DNA of 64,000 bases from Flavobacterium hibisci (GTDB taxonomy: Bacteria > Bacteroidota > Bacteroidia > Flavobacteriales > Flavobacteriaceae): positions 372,001 through 436,000 of the forward strand of contig NZ_JAIQDW010000001.1 of the NCBI RefSeq assembly GCF_020026925.1, given 5' to 3'. A model generated the notes under the pieces. The model was not told the origin of the DNA. It saw only the letters and a program-made list of their open reading frames with translations, and did no database searches. The translations under genes and the position numbers were made by a program. Shown in pieces: positions 33,841-42,127 of the stretch; the stretch's first letter is position 1; every line of letters starts with the position of its first letter.

Positions 33841-33866
33841 TAATAATAATAATAATAATAATAATA
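33841..33866. repeat. (TAA)8 microsatellite
   Basis: Eight perfect TAA units plus two bases, lying in the non-coding region between the divergent molybdenum enzyme operon and a small gene. It ends 17 bases before the AGTATAAT promoter box of that gene. Copy number could vary by slippage. Confidence 0.85.
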
Positions 33867-33883
33867 TAATTAAAAACAACAAT

Positions 33884-33919
33884 AGTATAATCTTTTACTT
33901 TTCAACAGACTTAGATTTG
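33884..33919 (+). promoter_or_regulatory. Promoter of the 46-residue protein gene (TRTAAR-N20-TAnnTTTR class)
   Basis: AGTATAAT (33884-33891), 20 bases, TAGATTTG (33912-33919), a full -7 match, 24 bases before the ATG at 33943. Confidence 0.65.
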
Positions 33920-33942
33920 TGATCTAACTTAAATGTCAAGTT

Positions 33943-34083
33943 ATGAATATTTCACATCATAAAGCCAATGTCGAAGAAAGCGCCAGAACATCCAATAAAG
34001 AAGCGGGAACCAAATCGACTTCATCCAGAACGAATGAGAAATCAAATATAGGAACAAGAAAATCTGTACTGATGAAAAAATAA
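33943..34083 (+). CDS. Small hydrophilic 46-residue protein, unknown function
   Basis: The frame runs ATG 33943 to TAA 34083 and encodes 46 residues beginning MNISHHKANVEESARTSN and ending RKSVLMKK. It is hydrophilic and rich in Ser, Thr, Asn and Lys, with no hydrophobic core. It is placed 24 bases downstream of a good promoter and only 10 bases before the next small gene, so the two probably share a transcript. I recognise no family. Support is context: a promoter of the shared class and tight spacing to a credible gene. Confidence 0.55.
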   Translation: MNISHHKANVEESARTSNKEAGTKSTSSRTNEKSNIGTRKSVLMKK

Positions 34084-34093
34084 CTTAAAACTG

Positions 34094-34351
34094 ATGATTA
34101 TGCCGGGAAAAAATCCAGGTCCGCAAGTTAAAGATAAGGACCAATACGAAGCATTACACGATAAAGGTTACAGCAAACAAAAATCTGCGCGGATAGCCAA
34201 TAGTCAGGGAGCCGAAAAAAGAGGCGGCAAAGCTGGCGATTACAATGACAGGACAAAACAAGATCTGTACAAAGAAGCTGTAAAAGTTGGGATTAAAGGA
34301 AGATCCAACATGACTAAAGAGCAATTGATTAATGCATTACGTCATAACTAA
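34094..34351 (+). CDS. Small protein with Rho-N/SAP-like C-terminal motif
   Basis: This 85-residue protein begins MIMPGKNPGPQVKDKDQYEA; homologues probably start at the second Met (34100). The N-terminal half (ALHDKGYSKQKSARIANSQG) is a recurring motif in small bacterial proteins. The C-terminal half (TKQDLYKEAVKVGIKGRSNM, TKEQLINALRH) matches the short helix-extended-loop-helix of the Rho N-terminal or SAP type, which often binds nucleic acid. It shares a transcript with the 46-residue gene and is followed directly by a long hairpin. Family members are often seen among stress genes (recalled). Confidence 0.75.
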   Translation: MIMPGKNPGPQVKDKDQYEALHDKGYSKQKSARIANSQGAEKRGGKAGDYNDRTKQDLYKEAVKVGIKGRSNMTKEQLINALRHN

Positions 34352-34414
34352 TTAAGTTAAAGTCGAACGTAAGCTATACTTTCTGACTTTGGACTTTCGA
34401 CTTTTTAACTTAAT
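34351..34414 (+). terminator. Long hairpin terminator after the Rho-N-like gene
   Basis: ATTAAGTTAAAGTCGA (34351-34366) pairs with TCGACTTTTTAACTTAAT (34397-34414) apart from a 2-base bulge. It starts at the last base of the stop codon. Confidence 0.65.
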
Positions 34415-34417
34415 CAC

Positions 34418-34537
34418 TATATTTGCGCTTTCAAATAAAAGACTTCATAAATGTGAATAAATAATTTCTTTCAGATATAAAGACGGCAAGCCAGACTTTT
34501 GGTTTTTGCCATTTTATTAATGCTTAAGAAAGAAATT
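34418..34537 (+). promoter_or_regulatory. Promoter and structured leader of the ABC-F gene
   Basis: A perfect -7 element, TATATTTG, at 34418-34425 predicts a leader of about 105 bases. It contains ATGTGA at 34451 (start codon followed at once by a stop), an overlapping GTG AAT AAA TAA mini-frame at 34453, and a hairpin GGCAA (34485-34489) / TTGCC (34506-34510) with inner CC/GG pairs, followed by ATTTTATT. The layout resembles ribosome-mediated attenuation in front of antibiotic-responsive ABC-F genes. This is inference. Confidence 0.45.
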
Positions 34538-36127
34538 ATGCTTATTCTGCAAAACATTTCATATACACATTCTAATAGAGAATTGCTGTTTAGCAACATC
34601 GGTTTAACAGTAAATAGCGGAAACAAAATAGCCTTAGTTGGCCACAACGGTTCCGGAAAATCAACATTACTAAAGATTATCGCAAATGAATTATTTCCTT
34701 CAGGCGGAATAATGGAAGTCGATACAGAACCTTATTATGTCCCGCAGATTTTTGGGCAATACAATCATCTGACCATTTCAGAAGCTTTACAGATTGATGC
34801 AAAACTTACTGCTTTGCATGAAATCCTGGAAGGCAGTGTAAATGAATCAAATTTAAACGTACTGAATGACGACTGGACTATCGAAGAGCGCTGCAATGAA
34901 GCCTTGAAGTATTGGCATCTAAATGATTTAGAGCTAACTCAAAAGCTTGAATTTTTGAGTGGTGGTGAAAAAACGAAAGTTTTTCTGGCCGGTATTATGA
35001 TTCATCAGCCAAAACTAATACTACTGGATGAACCCAGCAATCATTTGGATATTGAAGGAAGAACATTATTATATCAGTTTATAAAAGATTCTTCAGCTGC
35101 AATGCTTATTGTAAGCCATGACCGGAAACTATTGAATCTGCTTGATGTTACCTATGAATTAAAAGCAAACGGAGTCAAAACCTACGGAGGCAATTACGAT
35201 TTTTACCAAAAACACAAGTATATTGAAAAAGAGGCATTAGCCCATGATATTCATTCGAAAGAAAAAGCGCTTCAGAAAGCCAAAGAAAAACAACGGGAAA
35301 CCTTGGAGAGACAACAAAAGTCTGATTCGAAAGGGAAAAAGAAACAGGAAAAAGCCGGAGTCGCCCGAATTATGATGAATACTTTAAAGAATAAAGCCGA
35401 AAACAGCACTTCCAGGACCAAAAGTGTGCATGCTGAAAAAATTGGCGGTATCTCACAGGAATTGCGTGAATTGCGTGATGAAGTTTCAAGTCTGGATAAA
35501 ATGAAATTTGGTCTGAACCATTCACAATTACACAAAGGAAAGATTCTTGTGACAGCCGAATCAGTTAATTACAGTTATAATGAAGAGTGGATTTGGAGAA
35601 CAGATTTAAATTTTCAAATTATTAGTAGTGAACGGATTGCTGTAAAAGGAAATAACGGTTCAGGAAAAACAACGCTGATAAAGCTGATTTTAAAAGAACT
35701 TCAGTCCACAAAAGGGATTCTAAAAACAGCCGACTCCGAAATGATTTATATCGATCAGGATTATTCTTTAATCAATACACATTTAACTGTTTACGAACAG
35801 GCACAACAAAGCAATAATTCTGGTTTAGAAGAACACGACATCAAAATGAGGCTGAATCGGTTTTTATTTACCCGGTCAGACTGGAACAAGCCGTGCAGTT
35901 ATTTAAGCGGCGGGGAGAGAATGCGCCTGATGCTTTGCGGCTTAACGATTGCAAATCAGGCACCTGATGTAATCATTTTAGATGAACCTACAAACAATCT
36001 GGACATACAGAATATAGAAATATTAACCGATGCTTTAAATGAATATCAAGGGACATTGATTGTAGTTTCACATGATGACTTATTTTTAGATCACATTGCT
36101 GTAAATCGCAGTATTTATTTGGGTTAA
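34538..36127 (+). CDS. ABC-F family ATP-binding protein (ribosome-associated)
   Basis: This 529-residue soluble protein has two ABC ATPase domains and no membrane part. The first has VGHNGSGKSTLLKI, the signature LSGGEKTKVFLAG and ILLDEPSNHLDIEG; the second has KGNNGSGKTTLIKL, YLSGGERMRLMLCG and IILDEPTNNLDIQN. A charged linker of about 100 residues (KEKALQKAKEKQRETLERQQ) joins them, as expected for ABC-F proteins that act in the ribosomal exit site. Both catalytic glutamates are present. I chose ATG 34538 over upstream TTG and ATG codons because the ABC domain starts at MLILQNISYTH. It may protect ribosomes from an antibiotic or be a housekeeping factor. Confidence 0.9.
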   Translation: MLILQNISYTHSNRELLFSNIGLTVNSGNKIALVGHNGSGKSTLLKIIANELFPSGGIMEVDTEPYYVPQIFGQYNHLTISEALQIDAKLTALHEILEGSVNESNLNVLNDDWTIEERCNEALKYWHLNDLELTQKLEFLSGGEKTKVFLAGIMIHQPKLILLDEPSNHLDIEGRTLLYQFIKDSSAAMLIVSHDRKLLNLLDVTYELKANGVKTYGGNYDFYQKHKYIEKEALAHDIHSKEKALQKAKEKQRETLERQQKSDSKGKKKQEKAGVARIMMNTLKNKAENSTSRTKSVHAEKIGGISQELRELRDEVSSLDKMKFGLNHSQLHKGKILVTAESVNYSYNEEWIWRTDLNFQIISSERIAVKGNNGSGKTTLIKLILKELQSTKGILKTADSEMIYIDQDYSLINTHLTVYEQAQQSNNSGLEEHDIKMRLNRFLFTRSDWNKPCSYLSGGERMRLMLCGLTIANQAPDVIILDEPTNNLDIQNIEILTDALNEYQGTLIVVSHDDLFLDHIAVNRSIYLG

Positions 36128-36180
36128 GGATACATTTGGTAAAGAGCTAAAAAAATATTTTCAAAAATAAATCATAAATT

Positions 36181-36216
36181 ATGCAAATATATGACCGATT
36201 GGTCATATATTTGCAT
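36181..36216. promoter_or_regulatory. 36-bp perfect-arm palindrome: TetR operator with -7 elements on both strands
   Basis: The arms ATGCAAATATATGACC (36181-36196) and its exact reverse complement (36201-36216) flank GATT. The centre GACCGATTGGTC is the TetR-type operator. Each arm also contains TATATTTG, a perfect -7 element, on opposite strands (36206-36213 plus, 36191-36184 minus). The regulator gene starts 39 bases downstream. Confidence 0.8.
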
Positions 36217-36254
36217 TGTAATTCATCTGAACATACAAGCAACAGACAATTATC

Positions 36255-36845
36255 ATGGCAACAAAAGGCGAAGAAACCAGACAATTTATTATAGAAAAGG
36301 CAGCTCCGATCTTTAATACAAAAGGGATTGCAGCAACTGCTATGAGTGATATTATGGAAGCTACCAAATTGTCTAAAGGAAGTATGTACGTTCATTTTGA
36401 AAATAAAGAAGTCCTCGCCTGTGCTGCGGTTGACTACAACATGAAAGTTCTGGGAGATAAATTGATGGCAGCAATCAGTAAGGCAAAAACAGCAAGAGAA
36501 CAGCTATTTGCTTATATTGATTTCTTCAACAATCCGGTTGAACCACCTGTTATTGGCGGTTGTCCGTTGTTGAATTTCGGAACTGAAGCTGACGACACCA
36601 ACCCTATTGTAAAAGAAAAGGTAAACGGTGGAATCAAATTCAATCAGCAATTAGTCGAAAGTATTGTTAATAAAGGAATTGCCAACAAAGAATTTAAACT
36701 TACCTGGAATGCCTCAGATTTTGGAACCATTTGTTTCGCCATGATGGAAGGCGGTCATTTAATGGCAAGAATGTCAGGTAAAAAAGATAAAATGCAAATC
36801 ATCATAAAAACTTTAAAATCAATAATTGAGGAAAACACCCTCTAA
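36255..36845 (+). CDS. TetR/AcrR-family transcriptional repressor
   Basis: This 196-residue regulator has the TetR HTH (FIIEKAAPIFNTKGIAATAM, TKLSKGSMYVHFENKEVLAC) and a C-terminal domain with PVIGGCPLLNFGTEADDTNP, similar to the regulator at 20169. It probably binds GACCGAxxGGTC palindromes at 36181-36216 (its own promoter) and 36861-36880 (before the SDR gene). The target is then the short-chain dehydrogenase 102 bases downstream. The inducer is unknown; regulators of this type often sense electrophiles or lipophilic compounds. Confidence 0.92.
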   Translation: MATKGEETRQFIIEKAAPIFNTKGIAATAMSDIMEATKLSKGSMYVHFENKEVLACAAVDYNMKVLGDKLMAAISKAKTAREQLFAYIDFFNNPVEPPVIGGCPLLNFGTEADDTNPIVKEKVNGGIKFNQQLVESIVNKGIANKEFKLTWNASDFGTICFAMMEGGHLMARMSGKKDKMQIIIKTLKSIIEENTL

Positions 36846-36860
36846 TTTTTTTTATCAAAA

Positions 36861-36880
36861 AAATGACCGAAAGGTCATTT
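36861..36880 (+). promoter_or_regulatory. Second TetR operator or tetR terminator, upstream of the SDR gene
   Basis: AAATGACC (36861-36868) and GGTCATTT (36873-36880) flank GAAA. The core GACCGAxxGGTC matches the operator upstream of tetR. Because the centre is a GNRA-type tetraloop and T-rich sequence follows, it could also terminate the tetR transcript. Confidence 0.6.
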
Positions 36881-36947
36881 TTATAACATCGATATTAACA
36901 ATAAATAACATTTCACTTATCACAAAAAACATTTAACAATAAACATC

Positions 36948-37760
36948 ATGTCAAAAACAATTTTAATTTCAGGAGCATCAAAAGGATTCGGAAGAGCCTG
37001 GACAGAAGCATTTTTAGCAAAAGGATACAACGTAGCGGCAACAGCCAGAAATATTAATGCCCTAGCCGACTTAAAAACACAATACGGAGACGCAATTTTA
37101 CCTCTCAAACTCGATGTCAACAATCGTGAAGATTCGTTTGCTATTGTTCAGCAAGTACATCAGCATTTCGGAAAAATAGATATTCTGATTAACAATGCGG
37201 GATATGCTTTAAACGGAGCTGTGGAAGAAGCTTCAGAAAGTGAAGCCAGAGCGCAATTCGAAACCAATTTTTTTGGAACATTATGGCTGACTCAGGCAGT
37301 TTTGCCGATTATGAGAAATCAAAAAAGTGGTCATATTATTCAGGTTTCGTCTATTTTAGGAATTGCTGCCCTACCCAATTTAGGAATTTATAATGCATCT
37401 AAATTTGCAGTTGAAGGTCTTACTGAAACGCTGGCATCTGAAGTAAAACAATTCGGTATCAACGTGACTTTGGTTGAACCAAATGGTTATGCTACTGATA
37501 TCTGGGGACAAGGATTTAACAGTAAAAGTATCGAAGCATATGACGGACTGAAAAAAGCTATTGCAGAGGGACATAATCCTGACTCTTTCGGAAAAACAAG
37601 TGCTACTGTTCCGGCTATCCTTAAACTGGTTGAAGCTCAAAACCCTCCCCTACGCCTGTTTTTAGGAAAAGTAGCTTTACCATTCGCTAAACAAACCTAT
37701 GAACAAAAACTGGCCACATGGGAAGAATGGGCTGATGTTTCTGTAGCAGCACACGGATAA
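36948..37760 (+). CDS. Short-chain dehydrogenase/reductase (classical SDR)
   Basis: This 270-residue enzyme has the NAD(P) motif ISGASKGFGRAW, the NNAGYA structural motif, the catalytic Ser in QVSSILGIAALPNLG, and the YNASK active-site pair (Tyr and Lys). An Arg after the first strand (ATARN) suggests NADPH preference. It is the likely target of the TetR repressor encoded upstream and has its own terminator. A substrate cannot be told; the TetR/SDR pairing often concerns reactive carbonyl handling. Confidence 0.92.
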   Translation: MSKTILISGASKGFGRAWTEAFLAKGYNVAATARNINALADLKTQYGDAILPLKLDVNNREDSFAIVQQVHQHFGKIDILINNAGYALNGAVEEASESEARAQFETNFFGTLWLTQAVLPIMRNQKSGHIIQVSSILGIAALPNLGIYNASKFAVEGLTETLASEVKQFGINVTLVEPNGYATDIWGQGFNSKSIEAYDGLKKAIAEGHNPDSFGKTSATVPAILKLVEAQNPPLRLFLGKVALPFAKQTYEQKLATWEEWADVSVAAHG

Positions 37761-37784
37761 TTATATTCTGATTTTAGGTTTACT

Positions 37785-37824
37785 AAACGGGATTGTTCTA
37801 CAAAAGAATAATCCCGTTTTTTTA
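37785..37824 (+). terminator. Terminator after the SDR gene
   Basis: AAACGGGATT (37785-37794) pairs perfectly with AATCCCGTTT (37810-37819), followed by a T-run. Confidence 0.88.
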
Positions 37825-38063
37825 TTTATAAAATGTAAGAAACAAAACCCCTCCTGATTTTCCGGATTTACTTCACTATTATTTTTTTTATAAAAAGAAT
37901 GCTAAATTACCTAGGATTATGAGGTAATTATTAATCAATTTATCGCTTTATATGTTAAATTTAATAAAAAAACTCATATTTTCACCCTGTAGCTGTTAAA
38001 TCTTTAATAATAATTAATTGATAATTCTGTAAGAAAACGTATATTTGAGAAAATAGAATTAGT
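37825..38063 (+). promoter_or_regulatory. Upstream region of the Kai operon
   Basis: No gene is seen in this AT-rich stretch. A perfect -7 element, TATATTTG, lies at 38040-38047, 16 bases before the kaiC start codon. TCTGTAAG at 38026-38033 looks like the upstream box of the stress-type promoters but is only 6 bases from the -7 element, so it does not fit that class. Confidence 0.5.
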
Positions 38064-39746
38064 ATGGCATACAAAAAAGCAAAATCACAGCAATTTATAT
38101 TTCCTAAATCCCCTACAGGGATTGACGGATTAGACGATATTACGAACGGTGGTTTTCCTAAAGGCCGCCCGACCCTGATCTGTGGCGGCGCGGGCTGTGG
38201 AAAAACATTATTATCAATGCAGTTCCTAATTAAAGGAATTACCGAATATAACGAACCAGGGGTTTTTATGTCTTTTGAAGAACCTTCTGATGATCTTACT
38301 TTAAATGTGAAGTCTTTAGGATTTGATATTGAGAAACTTAAAGCAGATAAAAAACTGATAGTAGATCATGTTCGGGTCGAAAGATCAGAAATTGAAGAAG
38401 CAGGCGAATACGATCTGGATGGCTTATTTATCAGACTTGGTCACGCTATCGATTCTATTAAGGCGACAAGAGTAGTTCTGGATACTGTAGAGTCTTTATT
38501 TGGCGGTCTTGATAATCAGGCTATTCTTCGTGCCGAATTGAGACGTTTATTTCATTGGCTTAAAGCCAAAGGGGTAACTGCGATAGTTACCGGAGAACGC
38601 GGAGAAGCAACGCTGACACGCCAGGGACTGGAGGAATACGTTTCAGACTGTGTAATCGTTCTGGATCATCGTGTAATTGATCAGGTTTCTACCAGAAGAC
38701 TCCGAATTGTAAAATACAGGGGTTCTACACATGGTACGAATGAATATCCGTTTTTGATAGATACAGATGGCATTTCAGTACTTCCTATCACTTCTTTAAA
38801 ACTGGATAATGAAGTTAGTTCTGACGTGGTTTCAACAGGAGTTCCCGGGTTAAACGAAATGTTTAAAGGCGGCGGATTTTATCGTGGCAGTAATATATTA
38901 GTATCCGGTACAGCCGGAACTGCTAAAACCACTATAGCCTCTTACTTTGCAAATGAACAATGCGAAAAGAACGAAAAAACGATCTATTTTGCGTTTGAAG
39001 AATCTCCGCAGCAACTCATTCGGAACATGAAATCAATAGGGATAGATCTTCAAAAGCATATCAAAAAGGGCACTTTACAAATTCATTCATCACGTCCTTC
39101 GCTTAACGGACTGGAACTGCATTTACTTACCCTTAGAAAATTAATTAAGGAGTATGTACCTACCACTATCATTATTGACCCTATCAGTAATTTGATAACT
39201 GTTGGAAGCCAGGATGAAGTGCGTTCGATGTTAGTAAGACTGATCGATATGCTCAAAGCGCACAATATTACGGCACTTTTTACGTCTTTAAATAAACGAA
39301 CTGATGAGTTTAGGCCTGATCTTGCCGAAGAATCTGTATCTTCGTTAGTTGATATCTGGATTACGGTTAGGGATATGGAAGGAATTGGGGAAAGAAACCG
39401 CGGCATTTTTATCGTTAAAGCCAGAGGGATGGGGCATTCTAATAAGGTAAGGGAATTTGTAATTACAAATGAAGGAATCGAATTGCTGGATGTCGAATTA
39501 GGTCCAAAAGGAATTCTTACCGGCAGTGAAAGACAATCGCATAAAATGAAGAAAACACTGTCTGATCTGAAGCATCAGAATGAAATTAGCAGGAAAGACA
39601 GGGAAATTGAACGTAAGCGCAAAGTACTGGAAGCCAATATCGAAGCACTTAGAAACGAATTTGAATCGGCTCAGGAGGAATTAAGTGTTCTGAGAGCAAC
39701 GGAAGAGTTATATGAAAAACTGACTTCGAAGAAAAAAAAGGAATAA
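38064..39746 (+). CDS. KaiC-like double-domain ATPase/kinase
   Basis: This 560-residue protein has two RecA-like KaiC domains. CI: Walker A GGAGCGKT at 41-48, catalytic pair in MSFEEPSDD, and [13 protein letters not shown]: Walker A GTAGTAKT at about 282-289, where the last Gly of the cyanobacterial motif is Ala, and AFEESPQQL. The cyanobacterial phosphosites correspond here to adjacent Ser426-Ser427 in [12 protein letters not shown]-terminal coiled coil (about 485-560) follows. In cyanobacteria KaiC is the clock core, but no KaiA is encoded here. The downstream KaiB-like, kinase and response-regulator genes form one tight operon. Its role in Bacteroidota is, as far as I know, not established and may be stress or timing. 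Confidence 0.93.
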   Translation: MAYKKAKSQQFIFPKSPTGIDGLDDITNGGFPKGRPTLICGGAGCGKTLLSMQFLIKGITEYNEPGVFMSFEEPSDDLTLNVKSLGFDIEKLKADKKLIVDHVRVERSEIEEAGEYDLDGLFIRLGHAIDSIKATRVVLDTVESLFGGLDNQAILRAELRRLFHWLKAKGVTAIVTGERGEATLTRQGLEEYVSDCVIVLDHRVIDQVSTRRLRIVKYRGSTHGTNEYPFLIDTDGISVLPITSLKLDNEVSSDVVSTGVPGLNEMFKGGGFYRGSNILVSGTAGTAKTTIASYFANEQCEKNEKTIYFAFEESPQQLIRNMKSIGIDLQKHIKKGTLQIHSSRPSLNGLELHLLTLRKLIKEYVPTTIIIDPISNLITVGSQDEVRSMLVRLIDMLKAHNITALFTSLNKRTDEFRPDLAEESVSSLVDIWITVRDMEGIGERNRGIFIVKARGMGHSNKVREFVITNEGIELLDVELGPKGILTGSERQSHKMKKTLSDLKHQNEISRKDREIERKRKVLEANIEALRNEFESAQEELSVLRATEELYEKLTSKKKKE

Positions 39747-39748
39747 GT

Positions 39749-40042
39749 ATGAAAAAAGAAGTAGCCGAATGGCAGTTATTGCTTTATGTTGCGGGTCAGA
39801 CGCCAAAATCGATCAAGGCATTAGAGAATATAAAAAAGTATGCCGAAGAATATCTGGCAGGGAAATACAGCATCGAAATTATCGATTTGCTTAAAAATCC
39901 GCAATTGGCAGAAGGCGATCAGATTTTGGCTGTGCCCACACTGGTAAGAAAATTTCCGGAACCTATTCGCAAGATTATTGGCGATCTTTCTAATGAAGAA
40001 AGAGTACTTGTAGGGCTTAATATCAAACCCCTAAAAGTTTAA
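39749..40042 (+). CDS. KaiB-like protein 1 (thioredoxin-fold)
   Basis: This 97-residue protein matches Kai[21 protein letters not shown] at the start, [39 protein letters not shown] in the middle, and the closing LVGLNIKPL. In cyanobacteria KaiB refolds and binds KaiC. The QILAVPTL and PEP motifs are intact. It begins 3 bases after the kaiC stop codon. Confidence 0.92.
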   Translation: MKKEVAEWQLLLYVAGQTPKSIKALENIKKYAEEYLAGKYSIEIIDLLKNPQLAEGDQILAVPTLVRKFPEPIRKIIGDLSNEERVLVGLNIKPLKV

Positions 40043-40045
40043 AAA

Positions 40046-40345
40046 ATGGACAATTCAACTGATGAAACCGCTTCATCCAGACATAAGTTCCTACTTTTTG
40101 TTTCGGGTATGTCTGTTAAATCAGGACATGCAATTGAAAATTTACGCCGGATATGTGACCAATATCTTCAGAATGATTATGAACTGGAGATTGTAGATAT
40201 CAGCCGGGATACAGAAAAGGCAGTCATACATCAGATTGTAGCGATACCAACTTTAATAAAAACACATCCTGCCCCAAGACGAATTATTCTCGGTGATTTG
40301 TCAGACGAGGACAAGGTTTTGAAAATACTTAATTTAAGGGAATAG
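40046..40345 (+). CDS. KaiB-like protein 2
   Basis: This 99-residue second KaiB-type protein (KFLLFVSGMSVKSGHAIENL, ELEIVDISRDTEKAVIHQIVAIPTLIKTHPAPRRIILGDL) follows the first after 3 bases. It has diverged: it has a short hydrophilic N-terminal extension and a shorter C-terminus. Two unequal KaiB copies next to one KaiC suggest different roles, such as KaiC binding and kinase binding. That is inference. Confidence 0.88.
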   Translation: MDNSTDETASSRHKFLLFVSGMSVKSGHAIENLRRICDQYLQNDYELEIVDISRDTEKAVIHQIVAIPTLIKTHPAPRRIILGDLSDEDKVLKILNLRE

Positions 40346-40347
40346 AA

Positions 40348-41601
40348 TTGATAACAGAAGATAAAAATATAAATTCCTTATTAGCAGAAATTGAGTCATT
40401 AAAAGAAAGACTTGATGAATCAAATAGCATTATTGAAGCTATAAGAGAAGGTGGCGTTGATGCGCTCGTGGTCAACAATAATGGGATTCCGCAGCTTTAT
40501 TCGCTTGAAACAGCGGATTACACCTACAGACTCCTGGTCGAAAAATTCAGACAGGGCGCGCTGAGTATTACCAAAAACGGACTGATCTTATATTGCAACG
40601 ATTATTTTGCCCAACTGGTAAATATTCCTTCGGAGCAGATCATAGGAAATTATATTCAGGAATATTTTGAGAATAGCGGGCTGTTTGCCACGCTTATTGA
40701 AGCTTTAAAATATGGGGTCAGTACACATGAAATTCTTTTTAAAACCAACAGCCACCCTGCTACATTTCCGTCTTATATTTCCATGACAGATCTGGAGCCT
40801 TCTGTTGAAGCCATTGGTATCGTGGTAATCGATCTGACCGAAAAGAAAAATCACGAAGAAACACTCATCAAAAATCAGGAGACGCTCCAAGGAAAAATCA
40901 AAGAACTCAACCGGATCAATAGTAATCTCGAAGAATTTATTCACGTGATTTCGCACGATTTAAAAGAGCCGCTGCGCAAAATCCTCATGCACAACAGTAA
41001 AATAGACGGAAGTTACTTAACAGAAATTGATGCAAAATCAATGGATGTGATCAAATTATCCGTTTTACGTCTTAATTCACTGGTGGATGATTTGGTTAAG
41101 TACTCATCGCATACCAAACACGAAGAGCATACAGAAGTTGATTTAAAGACCATCATTTCTGAAGTTTTAGAAGATTTGGAAGTAAGTATGACCGACAAAA
41201 ATGCCCATATCGAAATCGGAAAACTGCCGGTATTAAAAGTTTCCGCAGTTCAGATGCGACAGCTTTTTGCGAATCTGATTTCCAATGCCATTAAATATTC
41301 CAAAGCAGCTATTCCGCCGGAGATACAAATTTATCAGGTTGATGATTTAGATGAGGAAATACCAAATCAAAACCCTAAATTTGTAAGGATTCAGATTAAA
41401 GACAACGGAATCGGAATGGATTCGGGTCATTTGCTTAAGATTTTTACTATTTTCCAGCGACTCCATGCCCGAAACGAATATTCAGGAAACGGTATAGGCC
41501 TGGCAATTTGTAAAAAAATTATGGAAAACCATTCCGGGACAATCACTGTCGAAAGCAAACTGAATGAAGGGACAACATTTACCATTTATTTTCCAATTTA
41601 A
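40348..41601 (+). CDS. PAS-domain histidine kinase of the Kai operon
   Basis: This 417-residue soluble kinase apparently starts at TTG 40348, two bases after the kaiB2 stop; no nearer ATG precedes the conserved coiled-coil start. Residues about 60-170 form a PAS-like sensor (FRQGALSITKNGLILYCNDY). A HisKA domain (FIHVISHDLKEPLRKI) and a HATPase domain (FANLISNAIKYSK, DNGIGMD, GNGIGLAICKKI) follow. No membrane segment is seen, so it would sense a cytoplasmic input, possibly the KaiC/KaiB state, as SasA/CikA do in cyanobacteria. The response regulator gene lies 4 bases downstream. Confidence 0.9.
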   Translation: MITEDKNINSLLAEIESLKERLDESNSIIEAIREGGVDALVVNNNGIPQLYSLETADYTYRLLVEKFRQGALSITKNGLILYCNDYFAQLVNIPSEQIIGNYIQEYFENSGLFATLIEALKYGVSTHEILFKTNSHPATFPSYISMTDLEPSVEAIGIVVIDLTEKKNHEETLIKNQETLQGKIKELNRINSNLEEFIHVISHDLKEPLRKILMHNSKIDGSYLTEIDAKSMDVIKLSVLRLNSLVDDLVKYSSHTKHEEHTEVDLKTIISEVLEDLEVSMTDKNAHIEIGKLPVLKVSAVQMRQLFANLISNAIKYSKAAIPPEIQIYQVDDLDEEIPNQNPKFVRIQIKDNGIGMDSGHLLKIFTIFQRLHARNEYSGNGIGLAICKKIMENHSGTITVESKLNEGTTFTIYFPI

Positions 41602-41605
41602 TATA

Positions 41606-42007
41606 ATGCCTCAAAAAAACTTACATATCATAATTGCAGAAGATGATAATGATGATGCAGATGTAATCTTCGAAACTTTTAACAACAATCCGGACTTTGG
41701 AAAAGTAAGCCTCGTAGCCAATGGCGAAGAATTGCTTAATTTTCTGAAAGATACTACCAACGAAACACCAGATGTTATCCTGACCGATATCAACATGCCC
41801 ATACGCAACGGTATAGAAGCCCTGCAGGAAATTTTAAACCATCACGAACTTAAAAATATTCCCTGCTTTGTCTATTCCACCAGCATAAACCCATCTTACA
41901 AACAAAAATGCGACGTACTGGGCGTTAAAGCGTATCTCATAAAGCCCTACTCTTTCGAGGCTTTTGAAGAGATTCCAAAAACAATTCTGAGCATAATTTC
42001 AGATTAA
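41606..42007 (+). CDS. Single-domain response regulator of the Kai operon
   Basis: This 133-residue protein is only a receiver domain: acidic pocket AEDDNDD, phospho-acceptor Asp in VILTDINMPIRNG, and Lys in AYLIKPYS. It has no output domain and so must act by protein contact, or as a phosphate relay. I chose ATG 41606 just after the kinase stop rather than the in-frame ATG at 41564 inside the kinase. It is the last gene of the Kai operon, followed by a terminator. Confidence 0.92.
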   Translation: MPQKNLHIIIAEDDNDDADVIFETFNNNPDFGKVSLVANGEELLNFLKDTTNETPDVILTDINMPIRNGIEALQEILNHHELKNIPCFVYSTSINPSYKQKCDVLGVKAYLIKPYSFEAFEEIPKTILSIISD

Positions 42008-42017
42008 AAATAATATG

Positions 42018-42055
42018 AAAACGAGATTTTTCCGAAAGAAAAAATCTCGTTTTTT
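42018..42055 (+). terminator. Terminator of the Kai operon
   Basis: AAACGAGATTTTT pairs with AAAAAATCTCGTTT around a short TCCGAAAG loop, followed by T. It begins 11 bases past the response regulator stop codon. Confidence 0.85.
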
Positions 42056-42127
42056 AGGAGCTGATTACTTCCTGTGCCGTCCTAATAAAAAATTGCCAAA
42101 GACACTAACACTTTGTACTTTTGCCCC

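Noticed and set aside
38026..38047. TCTGTAAG plus TATATTTG before kaiC as a stress-type promoter
   Set aside because: The two boxes are only 6 bases apart instead of 20-21, so the layout does not match.
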